This document shows, piece after piece, positions 1-6,463 of a stretch of 13,540 nucleotides of DNA (position 1 is its first letter; each line of letters starts with the position of its first letter). Source of the stretch: an uncultured Phascolarctobacterium sp. (GTDB lineage: Bacteria > Bacillota > Negativicutes > Acidaminococcales > Acidaminococcaceae); contig URVO01000019.1 of the NCBI GenBank assembly GCA_900551335.1, positions 1 through 13,540 of the forward strand, read 5' to 3'. The position numbers and the translations under genes were made by a program. Under the pieces are notes generated by a model. The model saw only the letters and a program-made list of their open reading frames with translations, made no database searches and was not told the DNA's origin.

Positions 1-422
1 TTATAACCGATTATAAGCGCAGTAAGGCTCCGGCCGGTGCTGATGTACAAAAGGGACTGGATATCCAGCTGCCGGTCTATCTGCTGGCGGCTGCGGCGAT
101 GTATGCAGGCGGCAAAAAGGCGGCAGGCGGCTGCTATTTCGTGCTTAAGGACAGCGCACGCAGCAGCATCCAGCTTTTTGGCAGCTGCGGCAATGCGGCG
201 ATGGAGAAGCAATATAAAAGCAGCAGGATAGAAAAGCTGCCTTGGGACAGCTTTAAGGAATTCTGTGAGAATATAATCCGTAATTATATAGAAAGCATTT
301 ATGCAGGTGCGTTCCCTGTGAATCCGAAGAAATGCGATGCGTATTGCCAGCTCAGCGGTATCTGCCGCAAGCAGGAGCTGAATCTGGTGGCGCAGGAGGA
401 AGGAAGTGGCAGCGATGAGTGA
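1..422 (+). CDS. addB: AddB-like nuclease subunit, C-terminal 139 residues (5' end outside window)
   Basis: This is the C-terminal end of a RecB-type PD-(D/E)XK nuclease, open from the left edge in the frame beginning at base 3 and ending with TGA at 420-422. The catalytic Asp-Tyr-Lys motif is encoded at 9-17. The Q-x3-Y motif that usually follows in this fold (QLPVY) is at 66-80. Three cysteines near the end (codons at 333, 345 and 363) fit the C-terminal part of the iron-sulfur 'staple' of AddB, although the first gap is three residues instead of the usual two. In the family, AddB pairs with AddA to resect double-strand ends and load RecA in the cytoplasm. The AddB call rests on the nuclease motifs plus the AddA-like gene that overlaps its end by 17 bases (8 if the later addA start is used). 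The helicase-like N-terminal part is not visible, so another RecB-family nuclease cannot be excluded. Confidence 0.8.
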   Translation, partial: ITDYKRSKAPAGADVQKGLDIQLPVYLLAAAAMYAGGKKAAGGCYFVLKDSARSSIQLFGSCGNAAMEKQYKSSRIEKLPWDSFKEFCENIIRNYIESIYAGAFPVNPKKCDAYCQLSGICRKQELNLVAQEEGSGSDE

Positions 423-3400
423 GGAGAAGAACAAGGCTGTGCAATATACAGATGAGCAGAAGCAGGCGATAGAGACGATTGACTGCAACGTGGCTGTTTC
501 TGCAGGCGCAGGCAGCGGCAAGACGAAGGTGCTCGTGGCTCGCTTTATGTATATCCTCGAGCAGTCGCTGGCGCAGAAAAAACCGCTGGAGGCGGCGAAT
601 ATCCTGGCGATTACCTTTACGCGTAAGGCGGCGGGCGAGATGAAGACGCGTATCCGCCAGAGCATCAGCGACAAGATAAATGAGGATAAGCTGAACGCGT
701 CCTTCTGGCGCAAGCAGCTGCAAAACCTGGAGCGTGCGCAGATTACCACGATTCACGGTCTGTGCAGCCGCATTCTGCGCGAGAATCCCGTTGAGGCACA
801 GCTGGACCCCGGCTTTACGGTGGCTGAGGATTTCGAGGGACAGCAGTTCGTCAAGGATTGCGTGGCGCGTTACCTGCGCCAGGCCCTGACGCAGGAGAAC
901 GCTGCTCTGCGCCGTCTGCTGCATATTTATGGCGCTGCGAGCTTTACGACGCAGGTGAGCGGCCTGCTGCCGCAGCTGGCAGACATTACCGGCAGGCTGG
1001 GCGCAGGAGAACAGCAGGATCTTACGCAGCCTTACCGGGAGTTTCTGGCGGCTTGCGAAGGCTGGAAGGAGAATTTGCTTTTGGCGCTTACGGAGCTTGT
1101 TGAGCAAAGAGAAAACCTGACCTCCAAGACTTCGCAGGGACGCAAAACCTTAAACCTTCTGGCAGAGCTTTTTGTGCAGGTGCAGAGCGAGCTGCGTGCA
1201 GAAAAAACGGATTTTACGACTCTGGATAATGTCCTTGGCGGTATGCAGGCGCGTGGCAAGGTGAAAGAGCTTCTTTTGGATATCCGTGATTTGTGTAGCA
1301 GGCTGCGACAGCAGGAGCTTGTAAAAAATGCTATTCCTGTCGTGCAGGACTGGCAGGCCGTGCTGCAGGAGCTGGAGGAATATATCAGCCAGCAGAAGGC
1401 GCAGCTGGAGCTTTTGACCTTTGACGATTTGGAGCTGCAGGCGCTGGAGCTGTTGCAGAGCAATGAGCAGGTGCGCCGTAAGTACCATGAGCGCTTCCGC
1501 TATATCATGGTCGACGAGTTTCAGGATACCAACGAGCGCCAGCGCCAGCTCATCTACCTCTTATGCGGCGACAGCATGACGGAGCTCGAGGGCAGCAAGC
1601 TGTTCATCGTCGGTGATGCCAAGCAGTCGATTTATCGCTTCCGTGGCGCGGAGGTGCGCGTGTTTGCCGAGGTGCAGCGTGAGCTGGCCAAGCGCGGCGG
1701 CAGTCTGCTGAAGCTGTCGAAGAACTTCCGCAGCATCAAGGGCGTGCTGACGGCCTGCAATATTGCCTTCAAGGAGCTGTTAGGCGAGGATACGAGCCGT
1801 GATGTTTATTTCGAGGCGCTCGATTATAATAAGGATGTTGTTATCGAGCCTGTGCTGCTGGAGGTTGGCTATGCGCAGGAGCAGAAGCAGCAGCGCCGCA
1901 GGCTGGAGGCAGCGGCAGTGGCGCAGAAAATGCGTGAGCTGCACGATAACGAGCAGGTGGCCTATGGCAAGATGACCGTGCTGCTGGAGGCGATGACTGA
2001 ATGCGCTGTGATTGCCGCAGAGCTGGAGAACAAAAATATTCCCTATGTCATCATCGACGGCAAGGGCTTCTACGAGCGCCAGGAGGTGCTGGATTTGCTG
2101 CATCTCTTGACCGTGCTGCATAACCGCTACCGCAGTCTGGAGCTGGCAGGCGTTTTGCGTTCGCCGTACTTCGGCCTGGACGACGCGACGCTGACGCAGC
2201 TGTTTTTGCGCGGTGCGGACAGCCTGTGGCAGGCGCTGCAGGAGGCAGATATAGCGTGCCTCCCTGCGGAGCAGGGAGCACGCGTGCAGAGGGCGCGGAC
2301 GGTTTTGACGCAGCTGCGCAGCTATGCAGCGCTGTATGCTCTGCCGGAGCTTTTGGACGAGCTGTGGCGCGTGCTGGCGGTGGAGGCTGTGCTGAGCGTG
2401 CAGAAGCACGGCGAAAGCAAGCTGGCGAATGCCTGCAAACTGCGTGAAGAGGCGACAGCCTTCTGCGCAGGCCGTCAGGCGAGCCTTGGCGACTGGCTGG
2501 CGCAGGTGGAGGCCGTGCGTGAGTCTAACGCGAAGGCGACGACAGCGAATCTGGACGCCGAGGAGGCAGTACAGATTATGACGATTCATAAATCCAAGGG
2601 CTTGGAGTTCAATACAGTGTTCCTGCCGCAGCTTGACCGCAAGGGACAGAGCGACACGAGCGTGATTAAATACAACAGGGAATATGGCCTGGGCATCAAG
2701 GCACCGCTGGCTGACGGCGCACTGGTGAGCACGGCTGTCCTCGATGCTATCAAGGAGTTCGACAAGCAGCGCGAGCGTGAGGAGTACGTGCGTAAGCTCT
2801 ACGTAGCTATGACGCGTGCTGAGGAGCGTTTGATTATGTCTGGCGCTGTCGAGGGCAGCAGGACAGAGGAAGAGGGCATCATGCACTTCACGCTCAAAAA
2901 GCAGCGCGAGAAGGCTCTGCACGAAAAGCGCTGGCTACAGCAGCTCATGGATATCTTCGAGCAAACGGGCACGGGCATAAGCGTGGAGCTGGTCGAGAAC
3001 GTGGAGCTGACGGATGCGGCAGAGGAGCAGGGCAAGGAGCACTTCGCTGTCACTGCGGAGGTGGAGCAGCAGATTGCGCCGCTGCCGACGTTCTGCGGTA
3101 ACGGACGCAGCTATTTTACGGCCAGCGCTCTGCAGACCTATCTGCACTGCCAGCGCCAGTATTACTACCAGCAGGTGCTGGAGCTGCCGCCGCTCGAGGC
3201 GACGAACTGCGTCAATGGCGAATGCGACACGCTGCCTGCCTATGTGACCGGCCTTATCGTCCACAGGGCGCTGGAGCTGTATCGCGGTGATGCGAAGGCG
3301 GCGCTGGCGAAGGCTGTCAGCGAGCAGGAGCTGGAGGCAGCGCCTGTGGCGAAATATCTTTTTGAGCAGTATCTGGACAGCGCCTTATATAAATCTCTGC

Positions 3401-3807
3401 CGGCCGAGCACCGACGTGAGCAGCGCTTTCTGCTGCCTGAGGGCGGACTGATGCTGGAGGGCATTATCGACTATCTGGCGGATACGCAGGACGGCCTTGT
3501 GCTTGTCGACTACAAGACAGGCGCACCGCCGGCAGAGGACGAGGTGCATGACGGCTATGCTTACCAGCTGGCGATATACAAGGCTGCGGCAGAGCAGATG
3601 TATAAGAAGCCTGTGGCCAGAGCAGAGCTGCATTTCTTGCAGAACAATACGCGCTGGACGCTGCCTGAGGCAGCTACATATTATAGTGATGCGCTGGCCC
3701 TGTGCCGCAAAATCGCCGCGAAATGCGATGTGCAGGACTTCGCCTGCAATGCCGGCAGAGCCTGCAGCTATTGTCCGTATGCCTATATCTGTCCGCAGGA
3801 TAAATGA
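406..3807 (+). CDS. addA: AddA-like ATP-dependent helicase/nuclease with C-terminal Fe-S-type cysteines
   Basis: This 1133-residue protein is a superfamily 1A (UvrD/RecB type) helicase fused to a PD-(D/E)XK nuclease, slightly shorter than the roughly 1230 residues of B. subtilis AddA. Helicase motifs appear in order: Walker A GAGSGKT 34-40, motif Ia around 69-83, Walker B VDEFQDTN 369-376, GDAKQSIYRFRGA 403-415, motif IV near 436-443, motif V (TIHKSKGLEF) 726-735 and motif VI (LYVAMTRAEE) 798-807. The nuclease shows His953, Asp1022, Asp1035-Tyr-Lys1037 and Gln1054-x3-Tyr1058. Unusually for AddA, it also has Cys915 with a C-terminal CX2CX5C (Cys1120, 1123, 1129), the pattern of the AddB iron-sulfur cluster. 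In the family the protein unwinds and degrades double-strand ends until Chi is recognised. The GTG at 406 is chosen because AGGAGG (394-399) lies 6 bases upstream. ATG at 415, with a weaker AAGGAAG, is the alternative and removes three residues. It is translationally coupled to addB. Confidence 0.92.
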   Translation: MAAMSEEKNKAVQYTDEQKQAIETIDCNVAVSAGAGSGKTKVLVARFMYILEQSLAQKKPLEAANILAITFTRKAAGEMKTRIRQSISDKINEDKLNASFWRKQLQNLERAQITTIHGLCSRILRENPVEAQLDPGFTVAEDFEGQQFVKDCVARYLRQALTQENAALRRLLHIYGAASFTTQVSGLLPQLADITGRLGAGEQQDLTQPYREFLAACEGWKENLLLALTELVEQRENLTSKTSQGRKTLNLLAELFVQVQSELRAEKTDFTTLDNVLGGMQARGKVKELLLDIRDLCSRLRQQELVKNAIPVVQDWQAVLQELEEYISQQKAQLELLTFDDLELQALELLQSNEQVRRKYHERFRYIMVDEFQDTNERQRQLIYLLCGDSMTELEGSKLFIVGDAKQSIYRFRGAEVRVFAEVQRELAKRGGSLLKLSKNFRSIKGVLTACNIAFKELLGEDTSRDVYFEALDYNKDVVIEPVLLEVGYAQEQKQQRRRLEAAAVAQKMRELHDNEQVAYGKMTVLLEAMTECAVIAAELENKNIPYVIIDGKGFYERQEVLDLLHLLTVLHNRYRSLELAGVLRSPYFGLDDATLTQLFLRGADSLWQALQEADIACLPAEQGARVQRARTVLTQLRSYAALYALPELLDELWRVLAVEAVLSVQKHGESKLANACKLREEATAFCAGRQASLGDWLAQVEAVRESNAKATTANLDAEEAVQIMTIHKSKGLEFNTVFLPQLDRKGQSDTSVIKYNREYGLGIKAPLADGALVSTAVLDAIKEFDKQREREEYVRKLYVAMTRAEERLIMSGAVEGSRTEEEGIMHFTLKKQREKALHEKRWLQQLMDIFEQTGTGISVELVENVELTDAAEEQGKEHFAVTAEVEQQIAPLPTFCGNGRSYFTASALQTYLHCQRQYYYQQVLELPPLEATNCVNGECDTLPAYVTGLIVHRALELYRGDAKAALAKAVSEQELEAAPVAKYLFEQYLDSALYKSLPAEHRREQRFLLPEGGLMLEGIIDYLADTQDGLVLVDYKTGAPPAEDEVHDGYAYQLAIYKAAAEQMYKKPVARAELHFLQNNTRWTLPEAATYYSDALALCRKIAAKCDVQDFACNAGRACSYCPYAYICPQDK

Positions 3808-3820
3808 GGGGGAATTTTTT

Positions 3821-5020
3821 ATGCTTACGAAAAGCTTTATTGAATTTTTATACGAGGCAGCGCATATTCAGCGCTGGAACGAGCATATCCGTCCGAGCGG
3901 CTTCACCGAGCTGGATAAGCAGGCGCATAAGATGATGATAGTCTATGTGCTGGCGCGTCACGAGGAGGACGACCACGGCGCAGAGATAAACTGGCGTCTT
4001 TTGATTGAGGGCGGCATTTTTGAGTTTATGCAGCGCAATGCGCTGACGGATATCAAGCCGCCGATTTTCCACGAGATGATGCGCGTGTACGGCAAGGAGC
4101 TCAACGAATGGGTTTATCAGGAGCTGCGCCGCCGTATTCCAGATATTCAGGATGATTTTATGCAGAAGATGCAGCGCTATTTTGAGGAGCCCGGCTATGC
4201 GGCGATGGAGAAGAAGCTGCTGCGGGCGGCGCATTATCTGGCGACGAAGTGGGAGTTTGAGCTTATCTATCACTTTAATGAGGGCATTTATGGCAGCGAG
4301 GATACGAAGGCGCTGATTGAAAATGAGCTGGAGGACCATTATGACCTGGCCGCAGTGAAGAAGCTAGCGCTTAAGGGCAAGAGCAGCAAGTTCATCGACC
4401 TGGTGGGACAGCTGCGCTTCCAGAAGCGCTGGGCGCAGTCGCCGCGCGTACCGGAAACCTCCGTGATGGGGCATGTGCTGCTCGTGGCGATTATGGGCTA
4501 TTTCTGCGCCGTGAAGCTGCACGCCTGCGATGAGCGTATCGTGGGCGACTTCCTCTGCGGTCTCTTCCATGACCTGCCCGAGGTGCTCACGCGCGATATT
4601 ATTTCGCCGGTGAAGCGCAGCGTGCCGGGATTGGACGAGCTGATTAAAAAAATCGAGGAGCGTCTGGTGGCGGAAAAGATTCTGCCGCTTTTGCCCTACA
4701 GCTGGCATGAGGATATTTTGTATTATACGCAAAACGAGTTCAGCAACAGGGTGCGCATCAACGGCAAAACAGAGCAGACCACGATTGAAGAGATTAACGC
4801 GAAGTATAACGCGCCAGGCTATCACGCGATTGACGGTGCGGTGCTCAAGGGCTGTGATAATCTGGCTGCCTTCGTCGAGGTGTGGCTGTCGCAGCGCTAT
4901 GGCATCAGCTCGCCGCGGATGGAGGAGGGCGAGCGTGCTATCCGTGCACAATATAAGGACAAAGTTCTTGGCGGGATTAACTTCGGCCGTGTTTATGATG
5001 AGTTCCCTATAAAAAGGTAG
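3821..5020 (+). CDS. HD-domain (YfbR-like) predicted metal-dependent phosphohydrolase
   Basis: The product is 399 residues. The C-terminal half carries the HD metal site: His218, His250-Asp251 within GLFHDLPEVLTRDI (247-260), and Asp346 in CDNLAAF. The spacing and the LPEVLT-DI-P signature resemble YfbR-type 5'-deoxynucleotidases, so a nucleotide or other phosphate ester substrate is likely but not proven. The N-terminal half looks like a degenerate copy of the same domain: His36 is kept, Glu68-Phe69 replace His-Asp, and the Asp77-Ile78 and Pro81 positions align without gaps. No signal peptide or membrane segment is obvious, so it is probably cytoplasmic. The start is ATG 3821 because GAGGGGG (3806-3812) sits 8 bases upstream. 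A longer open frame reaching back to 3497 only overlaps addA and is discarded. The SD overlaps the addA stop, so the gene is likely co-transcribed with addBA. No clear terminator follows it before the gdh promoter. Confidence 0.82.
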   Translation: MLTKSFIEFLYEAAHIQRWNEHIRPSGFTELDKQAHKMMIVYVLARHEEDDHGAEINWRLLIEGGIFEFMQRNALTDIKPPIFHEMMRVYGKELNEWVYQELRRRIPDIQDDFMQKMQRYFEEPGYAAMEKKLLRAAHYLATKWEFELIYHFNEGIYGSEDTKALIENELEDHYDLAAVKKLALKGKSSKFIDLVGQLRFQKRWAQSPRVPETSVMGHVLLVAIMGYFCAVKLHACDERIVGDFLCGLFHDLPEVLTRDIISPVKRSVPGLDELIKKIEERLVAEKILPLLPYSWHEDILYYTQNEFSNRVRINGKTEQTTIEEINAKYNAPGYHAIDGAVLKGCDNLAAFVEVWLSQRYGISSPRMEEGERAIRAQYKDKVLGGINFGRVYDEFPIKR

Positions 5021-5045
5021 GCAAGGTATAACGGCTACATACTCC

Positions 5046-5063
5046 GTGTAACAAGTTTTACAC
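5046..5063. promoter_or_regulatory. Candidate operator: 18-bp palindrome GTGTAA-N6-TTACAC upstream of the gdh promoter
   Basis: Perfect six-base arms, GTGTAA (5046-5051) and TTACAC (5058-5063), flank a six-base centre. The site ends 9 bases before the gdh -35 hexamer. A second half-site GTGTAAC at 5086-5092 lies inside the promoter spacer, exactly 40 bases from the first, or nearly four helical turns. No run of T follows on either strand, so it does not look like a terminator. The geometry suits a dimeric regulator. The binding protein is unknown, and the Rex and ArgR consensus sequences fit only partly. Confidence 0.45.
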
Positions 5064-5072
5064 AAAAAACTC

Positions 5073-5101
5073 TAGACAGCCTCAAGTGTAACCTATATAA
5101 T
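5073..5101 (+). promoter_or_regulatory. Sigma-A type promoter of gdhA
   Basis: The -35 hexamer TAGACA (5073-5078, five of six against TTGACA) and a perfect -10 TATAAT (5096-5101) are separated by 17 bases, the optimal spacing. Transcription would begin near 5108, giving a leader of about 50 bases before the gdhA start. This is the best-matched promoter in the window and separates gdhA from the upstream addBA-HD group. Confidence 0.75.
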
Positions 5102-5127
5102 ATACTTAGTAGCGAGGGGGATTACCT

Positions 5128-5145
5128 TTGCGTGTTAGTATGTAA
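5128..5145 (+). other. Possible five-codon leader ORF upstream of gdhA
   Basis: The gdh leader contains GAGGGGG (5114-5120), the same SD form used by the HD gene, argC and argD. Seven bases later comes TTG (5128), followed by CGT GTT AGT ATG TAA. This encodes M-R-V-S-M and ends at 5143-5145, where the stop overlaps the real gdhA SD (AAGGAGG, 5144-5150). A second possibility is GTG at 5132, giving seven codons that end at 5153-5155. Translation here could couple to or interfere with gdhA initiation. The call rests only on SD placement. The GAGGGGG may instead be fortuitous or act as a standby ribosome site. Confidence 0.3.
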
Positions 5146-5158
5146 GGAGGCGTAATCT

Positions 5159-6394
5159 ATGAATATTTTTGAAATGGCTCACATTCCTTTGAATAAGGCG
5201 ATTGAAGTTATGCAGCTCGACGCTGGCGCAGCAGCTATTATTGCTACACCGGAGCGTACGCTGGAGGTGTCTATTCCTGTGAAGATGGATGATGGCAGCA
5301 CCAGGGTTTTTACCGGCTATCGCAGTCAGCACAGTACAGTTCTCGGTCCTGCTAAGGGCGGTGTGCGCTATCATCAAAATGTCAGCATGGATGAGGTCAA
5401 GACACTGGCGTTCTGGATGACCTGCAAATGTGCTGTTGCCGGACTGCCGTATGGCGGCGGCAAGGGCGGCATTATTGTAGACCCGGCGCAGCTGTCGAAG
5501 CGCGAGCTGGAGGCCTTGACGCGTGGCTATATCGACAAGATTGCGCCGCTTATCGGCGAGAAGAAGGATATTCCTGCTCCCGATATGAATACTAATGCGC
5601 AGGTTATGGGCTGGATGATGGACGAATACAGCAAGATTGCCGGACAGTTTGAGCCGGGCTTCATCACCGGCAAGGCTATCGGCGTGGGCGGCTCCCTCGG
5701 ACGCACGGCGGCAACCGGCCGCGGCGTTGTGGTGGCAGCGCTGGAGGCACTGAAGCTGCAGGGCATCGAGCCTTATGAAGCAACTGCGGCTGTGCAGGGC
5801 TTTGGCAATGTCGGCAGCTGGACGGCGAAGCTTTTCTGCGACGCCGGCGTGAAGGTTATCGCCTTGGGCGATGTCAACGGCGCCATTTTTAAGGCGGACG
5901 GCTTTGACTGCTACGATGTCGATGCTTATGCCAAAAAGACGGGCAGCATTGTCGGCTATCCCGGCAGCAAGCCGATTACTAATGCGCAGCTGCTGGCAAT
6001 GGAGGTCACTGTGCTGGCTCCGTGCGCTATTGAGCTGCAGCTGACGAAGGAGAATGCCGCAGACGTGAGCGCAAGCATTATTGTTGAAGGCGCCAACGGA
6101 CCGACCACTCCTGAGGCAGACGAGATTCTTGAGGAAAAGGGCGTGCTCGTTATCCCGGATATTCTGGCTAATGGCGGCGGTGTAACTGTCAGCTATTTTG
6201 AATGGGTGCAGAATCTGTACCGCTATTTCTGGACTGAAAAAGAGGTTATTGACAAGCAGACCGAAATGATGATCAAGGCCTTCCATGAGGTTCATGCCAA
6301 GGCTAAGGAATATGGCGTGCCGCTGCGTGTGGCTGCCTATATCGTGGCTTTGGGCAGTATTGCCGAGGCTATGAAGATTAGAGGTATGGTGTAA
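5159..6394 (+). CDS. gdhA: Glutamate dehydrogenase, RocG/GudB-type hexameric
   Basis: This 411-residue enzyme interconverts L-glutamate and 2-oxoglutarate plus ammonia. The N-terminal substrate domain has GPAKGGVRYH (63-72, including Lys66), Lys90, catalytic Lys102 in YGGGKGG, and Asp142 in PAPDM. The C-terminal Rossmann domain has GFGNVG (214-219), and an acidic residue (Asp238) follows the second strand, which suggests preference for NAD. The length fits the roughly 410-425-residue catabolic class rather than the roughly 450-residue biosynthetic GdhA class. The start is secure: AAGGAGG (5144-5150) lies 8 bases upstream, and an in-frame stop at 5153-5155 excludes a longer form. It has its own promoter and terminator and so appears monocistronic. 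The direction of the reaction in the cell and the cofactor are inferred. In an amino-acid fermenter it would most likely oxidise glutamate. Confidence 0.95.
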   Translation: MNIFEMAHIPLNKAIEVMQLDAGAAAIIATPERTLEVSIPVKMDDGSTRVFTGYRSQHSTVLGPAKGGVRYHQNVSMDEVKTLAFWMTCKCAVAGLPYGGGKGGIIVDPAQLSKRELEALTRGYIDKIAPLIGEKKDIPAPDMNTNAQVMGWMMDEYSKIAGQFEPGFITGKAIGVGGSLGRTAATGRGVVVAALEALKLQGIEPYEATAAVQGFGNVGSWTAKLFCDAGVKVIALGDVNGAIFKADGFDCYDVDAYAKKTGSIVGYPGSKPITNAQLLAMEVTVLAPCAIELQLTKENAADVSASIIVEGANGPTTPEADEILEEKGVLVIPDILANGGGVTVSYFEWVQNLYRYFWTEKEVIDKQTEMMIKAFHEVHAKAKEYGVPLRVAAYIVALGSIAEAMKIRGMV

Positions 6395-6404
6395 AATTTA
6401 CATA

Positions 6405-6459
6405 AAAAGAGGACTATCGTAAAATCGCCCTCTGGTGCGTAACTACGATAGTCCTTTTT
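6405..6459. terminator. Bidirectional rho-independent terminator between gdhA and the GT51 gene
   Basis: The 12-bp perfect stem AGGACTATCGTA (6410-6421) / TACGATAGTCCT (6444-6455) is followed on the plus strand by a T run (6455-6459). It is preceded by an A run (6404-6408), which gives a T run on the minus strand. The 22-base loop is long but can form a small inner hairpin (CGCC 6426-6429 with GGTG 6434-6437). It lies 15 bases after the gdhA stop and 8 bases after the stop of the convergent minus-strand gene, so it can end both transcripts. Confidence 0.9.
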
Positions 6460-6463
6460 GCTT

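Noticed and set aside
352..1107. 251-residue minus-strand frame across the addB/addA junction
   Set aside because: The composition is typical of an antisense shadow, and the overlap with two well-supported genes rules it out.
1780..2922. 380-residue open frame on the minus strand inside addA
   Set aside because: It is a shadow of the plus-strand coding frame. It is rich in Leu, Arg, Gln and His with no recognisable motif, while the plus strand carries a full set of helicase motifs.
3497..3820. N-terminal extension of the HD gene by 108 codons
   Set aside because: It overlaps the addA nuclease domain in another frame. A strong SD is correctly placed for ATG 3821.
5135..6295. 386-residue open frame on the minus strand over gdhA
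   Set aside because: It lies opposite an unmistakable glutamate dehydrogenase, shows no motif and has no plausible SD or promoter.
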